DNA from: Aphelocoma coerulescens | Lineage: Eukaryota > Chordata > Aves > Passeriformes > Corvidae | Reading direction: 5' to 3' | DNA: 64,000 nt | NCBI RefSeq assembly: GCF_041296385.1 | Contig: NC_091023.1 | Span: 21,108,924-21,172,923, forward strand | In this document: positions 1 through 14,244 of the stretch, one piece after another | How positions within the stretch are numbered: the stretch's first letter is position 1 | Layout: each line of letters starts with the position of its first letter | The notes under the pieces: model-generated | Told to the model about the DNA's origin: nothing | Seen by the model: only the letters and a program-made list of their open reading frames with translations | Database searches by the model: none | Program-made: the position numbers and the translations under genes

Positions 1-3000
1 GAACGGAATGGAAATAGAAACTCTGTAAGAAAACAATGAAAATGACAGGTTTAGGATGACAATTATTTTGTTTATAGCATGTAGTGAACACTGCAATGAC
101 TCACAACCACGTGCTGTCTGTACATATTTGGAGGAGGGCATGAAGTAAAACTGTGTATGTTGTCTGTGGTACACCACATGCTTTTCTTAAAATAATAAAT
201 ATCTCTGATGCATTCTTCCAGGTTTGTTTGAAATCGTTAGAAGGCACAGTTTGGCATCACCACAGTTTAATTGTGCCAGCACAATTGTTTCAGGAGCCGT
301 ATTATGAAGCAGATCAGCACACTTCAAAAATCAGTGCTCTTAAATAAATGAGCAGAGTAAGAGCTAAGCTGGGACAAGGAGGTGGAAGGCATGGCAAGAA
401 TTCCTCCAATTCAACCCAAAGCCTTGTATTCCCAAGCCACAATTCCAGTATCCCACAATACCCATATCCTCTAGGACACAAAGTCATTCCCAGGCAGAAT
501 GACATTTAGATATGCACATCAATTCAACAGTTTCTTACAGATTTTTAAAAACAACTGAAAAACCTTTATATTATCCTTTTTCTCTATTTTTTTCAAGGAA
601 TTACAGGATAATTTGAGAAAACCATTTAAAAAAAAGACAGCCTCTAATATTCTCTCTGAAAATTGTAAATAATTAATATGTATCTGCTGTTTTAGCAGTT
701 TAAAGAAGCAGTAGTGTTAATTTTGCTTGCACGATATTAATGTCAAAACATTTTTAAAAGAAGATAAATCTACAAATAATGCATGTCTAGCAGTGTAAAG
801 TATGTTAATACCATTTAGCTTTGTTTTGGTGGGGCATGCAATTGAAACTGCAGAGATGCTAATTTTCACATTAAATTGTGATTATATGTATCAAAGGCGT
901 ACAAGAAGTTTAAAAAAAAAATTAAATCTCTATCAGCTTTTGTCTTGTTCTAAAGGGCTTTCACCCAATCAAAAGAAACAGAGAAATCAGTGGTTTTAAA
1001 AAGCCAGATTGCAATGGAAGTCTTCCAAGTTCTCAGTTCATCTTTATTAATCTTTCACACTCAACATCAGATAAAGCAGATATATAGGGTCATATACCAG
1101 TAATAATCTGATTAAAATTACTGAAGAAAAAGAAATATCCTGGTAAATCAATCTCAAATGACAGTTCTCTGAAATGAAGATTCAGGTGTTCTCAGCCCCA
1201 TATTAATCCTGTTGATAGTACAGAGTGGAGAAAAGAGCTACGCTCAGAAATTCCGAAAATTCTGACTCTATGGAAATCCTTGTAACACATATTGGTTTAT
1301 TTCTTGGATTACAGAACAGAGAAAAACAAACCATAATCTATTTGCAGTGCTCCTCAGAGATATGAACACTGGTATTTAATTTACTTAATAACTTGCTCAT
1401 GTATTTGCAATGTTTTATTATGTTCATGCTGACTCGTGCTGCTGCTGGATTCAGCTTCGGAAGGCGATTACCAACACCCAGGAGAACTGGATTTTATTTT
1501 GTGCACAACAGCATATTTTCTGTGAATATTCATTCCAAACTCCAAAAGGAGTCCTTGGCCCTAAATGATTTCTGAACCATCTCTTCTAAGGAGCTTTTGC
1601 ATCCTCAAATGAGCTTGTGCAACCTGAGATGAGCATGAAAAATTAATCATTTTCTTCAAATAACAGAGTTGAGGAGCTGGTTAATGTTCAGGTTAAACTC
1701 CCTGAAATTCAAGGACAATTTGAGTGAGGAAGATCAGAAGCAAAGAAAATTTGTAAGAAAACAGAAAATAAGGCAATGCTTGAAAAAAACAATTCCTAGT
1801 TGAAGAAGGGCAGAGCATCAGCATCACTTCAGAATATTGCATTTCAGGCCATGTTTTAAATGACAACTCAGTGATAAACATATATTCCTACACATACTTT
1901 TAAAAAATGCTACTTAGGATTATTTTTCAAGTTAAATAAATAGAACAACATTGCCACAAACACAGTGGAGATTATTGCCAATTATAGCTACTAAAATTCA
2001 GCAGAAAATAAGAATATTGTAATTTGAATTATTACTTAAAACTAATTTTAAAAAGTGTCCCCAAGTTTCTTTTTCTGGGGGGGAAATAAATATTTTTTTT
2101 GTCAGATTATATTCATATGTAAAATAATGCACCCCCTGGCAGTGGGTTTGGAACTCCACTGCTAGTGGAATTTGGAATCTCAGGTTTTTAAACAGAGAAT
2201 GACCTGTGAAAGACCAAATGCTGTAACAGAATAAAAAACTTGGAAAGACAAAAAAGAAAAATAATAGTGCTAGAACAGTGAAAAATGAACATGGAAAACA
2301 ATAGGAACTTTACAGACCAAAACTAAAATATTGAAAAATGGGTATCATGGTCTACATTTTTCTGCTTCTACACATGTTATTTTGTAGAAATACCACATTT
2401 CAGAAGCAAAATATAACCAGGGAAGTTCCACAGATTTTTTCCCATTCTTTAGGCAGGCTCAAAGCATTGTTTATAATTAACACAAATGTGTTACCCTGAC
2501 TCATTTGAAGACACTTTTCCTTTTAAGAGGAATAAAAAGGGCAGACTCTTTACAGCTCCTCAAAGAACATTCCCTTCCTAGCTCGGGTCTTGCCACAGAA
2601 TTTGAAGGACATGGCAGCACTGAACCATCCTTTGTTCCTTCCCACAGTGCTAAATGTGCAGAGCTCACTCAGGTCACAGCCAAAGCAGGAAATCCATTCC
2701 CCTATTTTTTCCTATTTTTACATAGAACATAGGTCAGCAGAACACCAAAAGAGCAGTGGAGGAGAAGAAATCAATAGTTTCCTGTTGACAGTTACCCTGA
2801 AGTTTAATGCAATTTAAATGATACCTAGAACAATATAAAACATACACAGACAGAAATGCCTATGCAAATCTTGCTCTTTGTAACAACTGCACCTTATCTG
2901 AATTGTTATGAGAGGTGTGCTACTGAAATGCAGTTAAGTGCTAGCAAAGAGCTTGCAGCAAGTAAATTGTTTTCACAAGCTGAAACTGCAGAGGACCTGG

Positions 3001-3451
3001 CTCTCCTTTAAAAACATGCAGGTCCATGGAAGATACATAAATCAAACTGTGTGCAAAAACTCTACCAAGGGAGGACCTGTTTATGCTAAAGGTCAGTACC
3101 AAGCACAGTGTTCCTTGTTTCATTTATTCATTAAAGTTACAGGTATTTGCTATGGTGGTATCTTGACAACTTCTTAAGTGTGGACAGTTCTAATAAACAT
3201 ACTCCCTTTCAATAGCTTACTATTAAAATTCATTCTCCTCTGACATCTCCAAGGACTACCTCTGTCTCTGAAGAATGGGACCTCAAGGTTTCAAAGATCC
3301 ACAGCATCCACATCTATCAAGAAGACTCTTGAAACGTCTGAAGTTAGATATACAGAAAAGAAATGAATTGAAAAAGTATTCAGGACTCATAATTCATGTA
3401 TGTGTCTGGATATTATGTTAAAATCACCTCATGCAGACTTCTGATTCAATA

Positions 3452-3674
3452 GTTAGTTGGACATCAGGAGGAATTTCTTCACTGAAAGGGTGGTCAGGCA
3501 TTGGAGGGGGCTGCCCAGGGAGGTGGTGGGGTCACCATCTCTGCAGTGTCCAAGAAAAGACTGGATGTGGCATTTAGTGCCATGGTTTAGTTGACAAGGT
3601 GGGGAATGGTCAGAGGTTGGACTCCGTGATCCTGGAGGTCTCTTCCAAACTAACTGATCCTGTGACTCTATGAA
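3452..3674 (+). mobile_element. CR1 LINE, 3' end fragment
   Basis: The sequence matches the avian CR1 3' region. It has GGAGGAATTTCTTCACTGAA, then GGGCTGCCCAGGGAGGTGGT, then GGACTCCGTGATCCTGGAGG, and ends near CCTGTGACTCTATGA. About 220 bp are present and the 5' part is missing, as is usual for CR1 copies. There is no coding capacity. Confidence 0.93.
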
Positions 3675-6475
3675 CTAAGGCAGAATGATGGCACAGATAC
3701 CTACACAGACTATTATGGCCTGCAAACACATGGATGTGCTCACACACACCCCCACACCAAGCCTGTGTCGCATGAAACAGAGAACTCTCAGCTGCCAGTG
3801 ATGTGCTTCTAGAGAGCACAGTCTGGGCATCAACCTCAGCTGTCAGCAGAGTTCACAAGCTCTGATGTGCTGCTGTATTGACACAAACCTCACCCAAGAC
3901 TTTTTCAATGAGAAAGGCACAGCATCACCCTCCTACCTCACTTAATCATTACTGCAAAGTTCATTCAGCATTTGTGTTAAAATATGTTTGCTAATCCAGC
4001 CCTCAGTGTTGCCTATATTCTGATTCTGTTCACTGTCACAGTTCCATGGTTTTTTTGCCTGAAGTTACTCAAAGACACACAGAGCTGGTGAGCCATCACC
4101 AGAGCTCTACTGTAGGTAGTAGATGTTTGAACTCTATCATATTGATAGGTAAAAGCCCCAAGAAATACACAGAAATATGGTTCACTGAAAGAAACACAAA
4201 TAAAAAGAACACATGAGCTATTGCAACAACATGAGTTAAAGAAGTTATTTTCATGAAAGGAATGTGTCACAAGTAATCATCACTTCCATTTCATTTTGTT
4301 TCCTTCTCAGTACTGGTAGAAATAAGTAGATGCCACATTTGTAAATTCAATTGGCACTGTTTTGCTGAAGTGACAGATGATTCATGTTGTGATTGCCTCT
4401 ACACCATGTAGCACCATTCTTTATTGTCACAGGTACTGTATTTCATGCAAGAGTGCAAACTAGCATTTGCAGTTTTATAATAAACCATTTCCTGTCAATA
4501 GTGCTGTAAGAAAGTTGCAATTTGCCCTCAAGTATCTGTTTTCTGCTCAGAAACAAATATTTACAGCCACTCAAAGATCAAATATGATTTTCCTATGCAG
4601 TCAACACTCCATTCTCAAACCTGGTGCATAAGGGCACTTCAGTGAGACAGAACTGGCTGAGCAGTTGAGTTGTCCACCACTGCTCATTAGAAGGCAAAAA
4701 TTCAAATACCCCTTTACACAATTTCAGGCTACCAATTTTACTGCCTGCAGTTCAACTGCAGTAAAGAAGTCTAATATTTAACTAATAACAGACCAGAAGG
4801 CAAAAGCACTCTTTTAGCCTGTAAGTGGAGCTGATCTTTTCTATTGTGCTTTTACTTAATTTGTGGCTGTTGCACAAAGAGCAATACAATAATTATGTGG
4901 AAAAGGTGTTTAATGCTGTGAAACAAGCAAAAATTTACTACATGAAAAAGCACGAGCTATTGCTTTGCTACAACTCTATTTTAATTAAAATTAAATTTTC
5001 TTCAATTTTGGTTTAATCTGGTTAAGCAATTCAGTCCTGATTATCTCTAAAAATGAACTGAAAATGTAGCTCAGAATGAAGCATGAAGAGGGCACTTGAA
5101 AGATATTCCATTACTTTCCTGACAGCCACAGTCATCAGTGCTGAGTGAAGCCAGCTGCTGAGAAGATGATAAATACATTTAACTAAGTAGACACATATAT
5201 GTATAAAGGATTGCTGCTTGCACTGATTTGATAGAAAACACAGAACTGAAAGAAAATACATCTTTAAAAAACCACAGCCCCTTGATTCATTTCTCATAAA
5301 AATCCAATCCTACTTATAAGCAGAGTTGAAAAAGTGGCACTGACTCTTGGAAAGTGTTAATGGGCTAAGAGAAAACACAGAAAAAGGAAACCTGAAACAA
5401 TCAATCACCCAAATTATTTAATATATTAATATGAATTTGCTATAGGCTATCATTTATCTTCCTTACAGAATGCTGTTGTACATATAATTAGATAGCATTA
5501 GACCTGTATTGATGAAACTTCATGTATCCATAAACCTATATAATTTAATGACAAAATTAGATTTTTTTTTACATATGCAAATTTGTTTAAATAATAATTT
5601 TCCCATCAGAGCTTATTGAGCAGAATAAGGTATTGCCTTAGATTAACTGGTTTAATTATACATGCTTAAAAATTTATTCAATACTTCCCTGTCTCCTACT
5701 GTAAATAAGTAAGTATTTCAAATTTTGGTAGTTAACCTGCAGCTGAAGTGTGTTCCCTCTATGAAAGGTGGTGTTTTTCTACCACTGTTTGGAAATGTTG
5801 CTCTTAATTGTTGGTTCCCTATATTCTGGCTACTGAATTATAAAATGAAACCATTTTCTTCTGTTCCTAGAAAGTCTTAGTCAACACAACACAAACCTCT
5901 GTAAGTAACCACCAATATAACTCAATTACTCTTGTGGGTTTTTTTGAATCCTTAACTTGAATTCCTTTATATTGATGAGCTCTTTAGACTCTGCATGGAA
6001 TCACATTTTTCAAGCTGTAACTAAAAATGTGTTCTATAAAGGATATATATCTCATGCCCAGGGTTGATATCAGAAATTCAGTCCACTTAGATCACAAGCT
6101 TCTTAAAATCACCTTTGCACTGTTTCTCAGAGGTTTTGGAATAAATTTGTGGGGGTTTTTTTTGAGAAGTATTATTGGTCACATTCACTGTGCATGGAAT
6201 TTACATTAGGAACCTCAGTACCCAAAGGCTGTGCTTCCCATGAAGTATTTCCAAAGGGAATTCATTGAGACAAAGAAGAAAATGAAACTGTTATTTAACT
6301 CTGTACTCAGGGCAGCTCCTGAAGGACATGATTGATGTAAAAGAACTCCTGCAAGGTAAGAAAGTCTGTACTGCATCATCCCTAATCCACTTCTTAACCA
6401 TAAACACACTGAAATACACAGATGGCCCCTTTTGCACAAACTGCCTCAAACCTCTCTGTTCCCTGCAGCAAAAAC

Positions 6476-6526
<51 letters not shown>
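6476..6526 (+). repeat. (TAT)17 microsatellite
   Basis: A pure trinucleotide tract of 51 bp, 17 units, followed by a short AT stretch. It creates artificial poly-Leu and poly-Ile runs in overlapping frames. Confidence 0.98.
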
Positions 6527-6530
<4 letters not shown>

Positions 6531-9500
6531 TATGTATTTTTATTATGGTCAGATAACTTGACAGTTTCAACAACAGCCAACTACCTGAATCAGAGCTGGC
6601 AGCCAGCAGCTGGAAATTTTCTCAGATCAGAAAAGCACATAGTCCATTGAATAATCAAGAGTCTGAAATAATTAAGACTAATTTCTGAAGCTCTGAGTGC
6701 CTCTTTAGAGCAATTTCTATAAATACAAACCCCTCGTTAGCTCAAGTGTTGCTCCATGAAGTTCTACACCAAGGATACTTCCAGCTGTGGTGCTTCCTGT
6801 CTGTGTAAGTTTAAAAAGAACAGTGAAAGCTACACCAGAGGATTCCCACAGGCTGGCACACACAGCCAATCTATATGGAACACACCCACGATTAATAACC
6901 TGGAGGTATTCATTTAAAATACAAAATACTAGAAAAATTCATTCAGAAGCACTGCAGAAGCACCAATGATAATGAAGACACAATGAATTTCCAGTACATA
7001 CTCTAAAATTAATTATGAGCTGGGTGGCACAATTATTTGGCTTGGATTATGTACAAAGTCAATCTTGCAATTACAATTGATTGGATTATTCTGCCCGAAA
7101 ATTTCACAGAAATATTTCTGATAAACAGTGGACATGTGTCTTGAAATGGCAAGAAGAAATTAAACTACAGGTACTATGAATTAGTTATTGTGGCTTTTGC
7201 CTTCTTCAAACTGCTCTGGCAATTCTTTAAAAATGTGTATTTTAATTTTTTTTTAAATTAAGGAAAATACACAATATTATGGTAAAGAGCTAAGTCACAG
7301 TTTGGTTTTGTGAAAAGTAAAGCTGCCTCTTCTGGGACAAGGACTTGGCATTAAATGAACTCTGAGAAGTCTCTTCTCAAATCACAGATTGATACAATTA
7401 CTCTAATTACCTCAACTTAATCATTAGTGATAACTCACTAGACAAATAATAGCATTAGTCAAACCCTAAAGCAATACCATTACAATAACATTTTTGGCAG
7501 CTACCAACAATGGTCTTTGTGTGCTAAGAGTAAAGCTGAGCCAACTTGATTGGAATTGCATTCATTTAATTGACCTATCCATAATTATGACAGTGACTTA
7601 AAGAACATGAAGTAACAAAAGAGAAAAATGTACCTACAAACTTTTCAATTTTCCTGAAAATCCTCAAGAGGTTGAAGTCAGTAAACCAACCTTGCAAGTC
7701 CCCAATTCAACAAAAAACAATATATCTCTATTTACTGCTCTGCTCAGGTTCATTACAAGGAAGTGATATTATTACAGGCTGTAAGAAATGTGCCAGATTC
7801 AGATTTATAAAACAACCAAACCAGGTTAAAAAGGCTCCCAGTAAATTCAGTTGTCATTGAACTACCTGATATGTGTTAAACTACACACCAAGCATGACCA
7901 ACAGAAAGGCTGATGTCAATATAATATAAAATACAGGGAAAATCAGATTGCCCAAGGGTTACATCTCAGGAAAGTGGTCAAGGAGGAGATGTAGACAGAA
8001 ATGTCTGTAACATTGAATCTTAAATCACAGTGAGAGAATCTCTGTAGTGTCTCACAGCTAGAAAGAGCATGAGTGTGTGAACCAGAACAGGATGATGTAT
8101 TTAATCCCAATGATTTTTTAAGTAAATAGTACTTTAAAAAGAAAGTCAAGAAGATATCTATGGATCCACATCACCAGAAGGCAAAGCTGGAACTTGGTAC
8201 TTAACCCAATTCACATGTGACCTGTTCCTGCCATGGCTGTTAAGTGGAAGGAGAATCTCAAAGGAATTCTCGCAACATTTTCATCACGAGTAATCCAGCA
8301 TCTACAGAATTCAGCCTTCCAAAGAACTCTGCATTTAGCATCTAATACTAAGGATTAGCACACAGCTCCCCTAGATTCATTTGTAAGATAAGTTCTGGAA
8401 ACTGTCTGTAACTGTGCCTAGGACACCAAAATAAAGACATCAAGATTTCCAGGGAAGCTGCCACGTTTAGTGAATATGGATTAGAAATGCACTGCAGGAA
8501 GAGTGAATTCTGTATTCCATGGATCTGCAGCTAGAACATGTATTAACATAAATGGATTGTCACACTCTATAATCATATGAATGAGTTTTTAAGTAAAGTC
8601 CAGGGTTGAGTCAAGCTTAGCTATTTGACAGGCTGGCTAATAGAAAACATACTGACAGTGGAGACTTTTCTATACATTTATGCCTTCTGCAGTTTAAAGT
8701 CTAATCTAAAAGCTCTCTTAAAAGCATTTTATTCAAGTAATGACAGTAGAAATTGTTGTCAAAGCTTTTACAATGGTAAACACCTGCAGGAAAGGAATTC
8801 AAGATTTCAAAAGCAGTGCAAGCTTCCAATTCATTGCCCTTCAAAGACAAATCATCCAGACCTACCTTAAAATGTGTAGTAGTCATCCTCCTGTTTGCCA
8901 TGTGTTCAATTTAGAAGGAACTTTTCTTTAAATAAATAAATAAAAATCAGATTACATAACCTCCCTGTAATAGCTACAGCTCCTTACATGTCACATAAGA
9001 AATGTTTTCCTAATTTAGCTCATAGTAAGATTTTTTCCTCTGTTCTCCCTTTCCTAGTGAAAGGCTGTCAAGCTCTGAGTTTCAACCCAAAGTCTCTCAA
9101 TAATTCATCATCCCTTGCTTACTTCAGGAGTACTAAATGGCACATAAATTTAAAAGATAACTCTTGATGAGCATCTGACCCCAAATATAAACATTCTATT
9201 ACACATTAAGATAATGTTTCTTTTCCAGGTAGTACTGTACAACCTTGGGTTACAAGATCTATATAACCTGAATGTATGTTCACAGTCACAGGATCACATC
9301 ATTTATTAGTGTAAAGTGACTGCAGTAAAATGGTGATAGCTTAGATAGAATCTGAACTGAAGAAATGTTCAAATTAACCTTCTCAGGTCAAGATACTAAA
9401 AACACAACTGGAAGTATGTTGTTTAGCCTAAAATATTTCAAGGAATGTTTCTTCTCAAAAGGTATTTTAGCCTTCAATGAAATAAGGACTTTAAAAACGA

Positions 9501-9915
9501 TTTTCTGAAACAGAGGCTGAGTTGCTAATCATATTTCAAAACCTTGAGTTAAATATCTTTATGTGGCACTCTGTGTGTAGGTAATTACTCTGTGGTTGTT
9601 ACTCATGCAAGAACTTCACTATATTTTTAACATTATTAACTCCAGTGAGTTATAATACAATTATAAATATGTTTGCTACTTCCAAAATCCAACTTCTTTT
9701 CAGTTTGCTTTCAAATGGCAGGTTTGCTGAGTAAAGCTGAATTGTTAATTATTTTGCAATACTGTGCATAGTGACATATTGGTATTATTCACACTAGATC
9801 TATGTGTGGTTTTGAAGCAGGATTTCAAGCAATCAGGTGCTAATGTGCAGTGCTAAAATACTTTCCTACGATATCTGTGTTCATTATTAGGATGAATTAC
9901 CAAACAGTTGCTGTT

Positions 9916-9956
9916 TTCTGGTTTTTTGTTTGGTTTTTTTTGTTTTTTTTTCCCCT
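9916..9956 (+). repeat. T/G-rich low-complexity tract
   Basis: Runs of T broken by GG and single G, ending in CCCC. Similar A/C-rich tracts in the other orientation occur at about 43077-43128, 47934-47962, 52749-52782 and 57048-57084. Confidence 0.85.
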
Positions 9957-11140
9957 CAGTGTAATATTACTGAAATATAAAGGACTTGGATAAAATACAA
10001 TTTAGTTACAGACATCATTTGATGCTCGATGTTTTTAAAGATCTTCATCAGACAATCTGTTCTAAAATTCACACACTCAGAAGACACTGAAGCATCCATT
10101 ATGCACTTATTAATTAACACACTTAATTATTAATTAATAGAAAATACCAAATGCTGCTGATATTGAAGCAAATTTTTTTTCATTCCCAGGAGAAGTGGAA
10201 TAATGTCTCTCAGACATCAAAATTATTACAAACTAATACCATCATTGGTCCTTATGTGGTCAAGAGCTAAATATACCCTTCTCATAAATAGGCAGGGTTC
10301 TTAATGAATAGTTTATAGATATAAAACAGTTCCAATGGCTAAACAGGAACATGGCAAGGTGTTCAAATACTGCCCAAAGTGTGAGATGCAGGTCTCTACA
10401 GCTGCTCCTTCCTAAAGCAAGGGATTGAGTTTATCTTGAACCAGCACATCACCACTACCAGCTGTAACAGTCCCTTTCCTCCATCACCTGAGTTAAACAT
10501 CTCTGAATAAAAACATCCAATTTAGAAAAACAACTCAGAGAGATTTTTTGCACAAGTATAAAATACAAGTTACATGGGGATTAACAAAAGAATGACTGCT
10601 CTTGCATTACAGAAAACATTTAACCATATGAAAGTTATCTTTTCATTTGTAATAAATACATGTATTTGCAGAGTAGTTCACCTCTAGAACAGTATTAATA
10701 GTATTATTTCTTCAAAACAGGAATAATATTCACTGAATATAAAAATAAATGCAGATCAAAGTAGCAGGAATAGCAGGAAAAGCTGGCCAGTTCTACAGAA
10801 TACTCCTGTTCACAACCGAAGATTCTCTTTCAAGCAACTGTGGAGCTTAGTCTGCAATCCCTAACAAGCAATGGACAGTAAATAGAAAAATGTTGTTCAT
10901 ACTGATAGGCTAAAATGAGCCTTCTCTCCCTCATGTCTTCAAAATGGTTACTGGAAAAAAGTTTTAAACACAAACAAGATAGCAGAATAAGGAAAGGCAA
11001 AATTCAGCTTAAATTTTGCCTGCTCAGAGAGAGACTAATTTAGACAGCAGTTTGCCTGCTAGCGAGATCAAAGGAGTTTAGCCAGGTCTTAGAGATCACT
11101 ATCCCTTCCTGAAGTAAATACTGCAGGCCCCACCAAGGTG

Positions 11141-11208
11141 TGGATGGATGGATGGATGGATGGATGGATGGATGGATGGATGGATGGATGGATGGATGGA
11201 TGGATGGA
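11141..11208 (+). repeat. (TGGA)17 microsatellite
   Basis: A pure tetranucleotide tract of 68 bp, 17 units with no interruption. Its purity and length predict length variation between individuals. Confidence 0.98.
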
Positions 11209-14117
11209 GTGTGAAATATTTTACACTGCTCATGGTGAAATATGTGTGCATCAAAAATCAGTCACCTACAGAGAAAATAATGCTAGAGCATTAAATAAAA
11301 AAAAAAAATAATCAAATATAGCTGTTTTAGTGTATCTATTAACAGCTTCTTCAAAGAGAAAAGAATGAGTTCCCTCTGTATTTAAGTGAGATTTTACTAA
11401 ATCTGCTCAGGAAATAGTATCTAATTCAAAGGAAAGACAGGCCCTGTATGATAATAGAGAAAATAATGTAAGCAGAGGTAATGACAGTGGAGAAGGATGT
11501 GTGGACATGCATTGGCAAATTGAATTAATTCCCAAACACCCAACTTCAAATCATTTTTCTGAAATGCTGTTGCACCAGCTACACAGATGTGACATTTTTT
11601 ATCTCTATTAACTTGACCTTGCGGCAACTCAGAGGTGGAAAATTCTGACAGAATTCTGACTCTAAAGTCAACAGCCAATGCCTAAGAACTTTAAAATGCC
11701 CAGAACTTTAGACTGTATCTCCAGTTATAGGAACCTCTCCATTATTTTTATCCTAAAAAAGAAATGACAGGTCCTTCCTGAACTTTGTACTTTGTAGATT
11801 AATCTTTGTTGACTAAGAAGTTAGTCTTTTTCAGTTTTCACTAAACAGAATAAAATAACCTTTGCAAACACTGTTTATATGTAACAAAATCGGGTTTTTC
11901 AGACATAAGAAGGAGCATATAATCTCATGTCAATTTGGAACAAAAAACTTCATTCACTCTTCATTATGAATTTGGGCTAAAATGCAATCCAGTTTTCCAG
12001 TGAGAACGTAAGGACTTGAACATATCAGATCAATTAAAAGGACTTCCTGTAAACACGTCAACCCTCCTGAAGTGGAAAATTTTGCCTTAAAAAATTTTAA
12101 CAGAAGGCAAGAAAATTTTAAATACAGAATTACCATACTCTTGATTTAGCTTCCTGCATAGAGTGTGTAGAGATTTGAAGGAGTCAATTTCTCGTCCTTG
12201 AAGTGAAGTAGTAAAGGGCAACAAAGATTACAGTGAGGAAGAAAAGAACTTGAGTTGTCAATACTATGTTGGTACAAATATATGGAAAAACACATGCCCT
12301 TGACATGCTGTAACGTGTGCCATTGTCATGACTAATCTGTAAATACATTTAAAAGCACTCATTAATTATCAAGCTTTCCAGGAATTATCTAGGATTTCCA
12401 GTATTAATAATATCCTGTGGAACTAGTACACCCACTAGCTCTACTCTTTTATTAAATCTAAGAAAACCAAAAATATGTAGACATGGTTCTGAAGGGCATC
12501 TTTTAAGTAGCCATAATGAAAATAAAAGAAGTATCCAAAGCATACATATAACCTGTTTTCTATGCAAAATTGGCTGCTGTACCCTCACACACACACAAAT
12601 AAGTTTTCATCCTGAATAAGCAGTGTGAATCCCCTACATGAGGTCCATTCACAGCCCAGTGACTCAAGCACACAAAGTCTCAGCTGGACTATTGTTCCAA
12701 CTGCAAGCCCCCACACTAAAAAATCCAGCACTTGGGTAAAATGTAACAAAGGAACTGAAAAAAGGTGAGGAGGATGTAATCTATAGCAAGCACTTAACAG
12801 TGGGAACATTATTGTTTTCTTTATCAACACAAAAATAAAAGACACTAGATGATAATTCAAAGAAAATGACTGAGGGAAGCATAAGAAAAGCACACCATCA
12901 ATGGAACACAGAAGTCACTGGCCTGATATTCTCAGCCCTGACATTTTGCCTGACATTTCTGGAACAGCTTAAGCTTCTCTTCCACAGGAGTCAGGCACTT
13001 CCTTCCTCGCTTTAGTACAAGTGAGTTCAGAGATGTGAACTGAACTTCTTTTCTGGATGAGCAAGTCAGTCTCTGCAATTAGAACATTAAGAGTCTCTGG
13101 TTGAGAACAATTTACTGAATAAAGCTTAGTTTTTGCAAATTGCACATGCAAGATGTTGCACAGCTACCAGCCTCAATCAGATCAATGGACTGAAGAGTCA
13201 TCAGCATTTTTTAGGAAGCACTCCATAACAACTGGAGCATCATTATCTACCAGTACTGGGAAGGCAGTATCACACAGCAATGTTAGAAGCTGGAACAAGT
13301 ATTTCCTCCAATACACTCCCTCCAGAAGTGACTTCTACAGTATGAGACAAAGGACAGCACCAAGGAAGGGAGAACCTGAAGCAGAAGTAGGTAAGATTGC
13401 TATACACTACCTAAATATACTGGAGCACTAATTGCCCATTTGTGCTTCTAATTGCTCTCACACTCAAATCACCACAGGCAGGAGTACTCAAATTAGCACC
13501 CACACCCAGTCAGAAATGCAATGTATGGGCACAATTACAGTTAGAACAAGAAAGGTAATTCAGCTGCAAAAGTGCTCCTTCAAGCCTTAAATGATACCGA
13601 ATATTGAATAGTAAACTCTACTGCAGTTTAGTAGAAGCTAAAAATAAGCCATCCTTTTCATCACTGAAATTTAAGGCCAAAAACTCTTTCTTCTACCTTA
13701 TTTAAGTCTGGATACATGAAAAAATTAATCAGCTTTTAGCTAAAGGGAAATCCATGTTTTCAAATTTGGAACAGAAGCAAGCTCACATCAAAATCTAGTC
13801 CAGTACACATTAGTGCCTCAGGTCTGTATCTGATGTTTTATGGGTATTTATTTAAACATTAGTTTCTTTTATTCCCTCTGCTTTATTCCTTGTTTTTCTC
13901 TTTTTTTCCTGGCAGCATAAGAATTTCAACATGAGTTTAAATTCAGCGTCACAAATGACAGATACAACACACATTTGAGTTTGAGGCAATTTCTATTACA
14001 ATAATTACTAAAATATTAAACCTCTCTCCTCTATAAATATTTTTAGTAAACTACAACCAGTAAATCTGCAATGTTATCTGTGTCATGAGGTCATCTCTTA
14101 CAGCTCATTTACCTTCA

Positions 14118-14244
14118 AAAAATGACAGAAACAGTGAAGTTGGAAAGGATCCTCCCAAGGTCATCTAGTCCGACCTCCCTGCTCAAGCAGGGTTCCCCAA
14201 AGCACATGACTCAGGATTGTGTCTAAACAGTTTTGGAAAAAATC
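14118..14244 (-). mobile_element. CR1 LINE, 3' end fragment, reverse orientation
   Basis: The plus strand reads GTTGGAAAGGATCC, TCATCTAGTCCGACCTCCCT and GCTCAAGCAGGG, then a stretch like CTCAGGATTGTGTCTAAAC. This is the complement of the CR1 3' untranslated region. The terminal repeat side (14118 onward) is worn, and the copy is 5' truncated at about 14244. Confidence 0.88.

Noticed and set aside
6328..6650. Frames with long poly-Leu and poly-Ile runs
   Set aside because: They are translations of the TAT microsatellite, not proteins.
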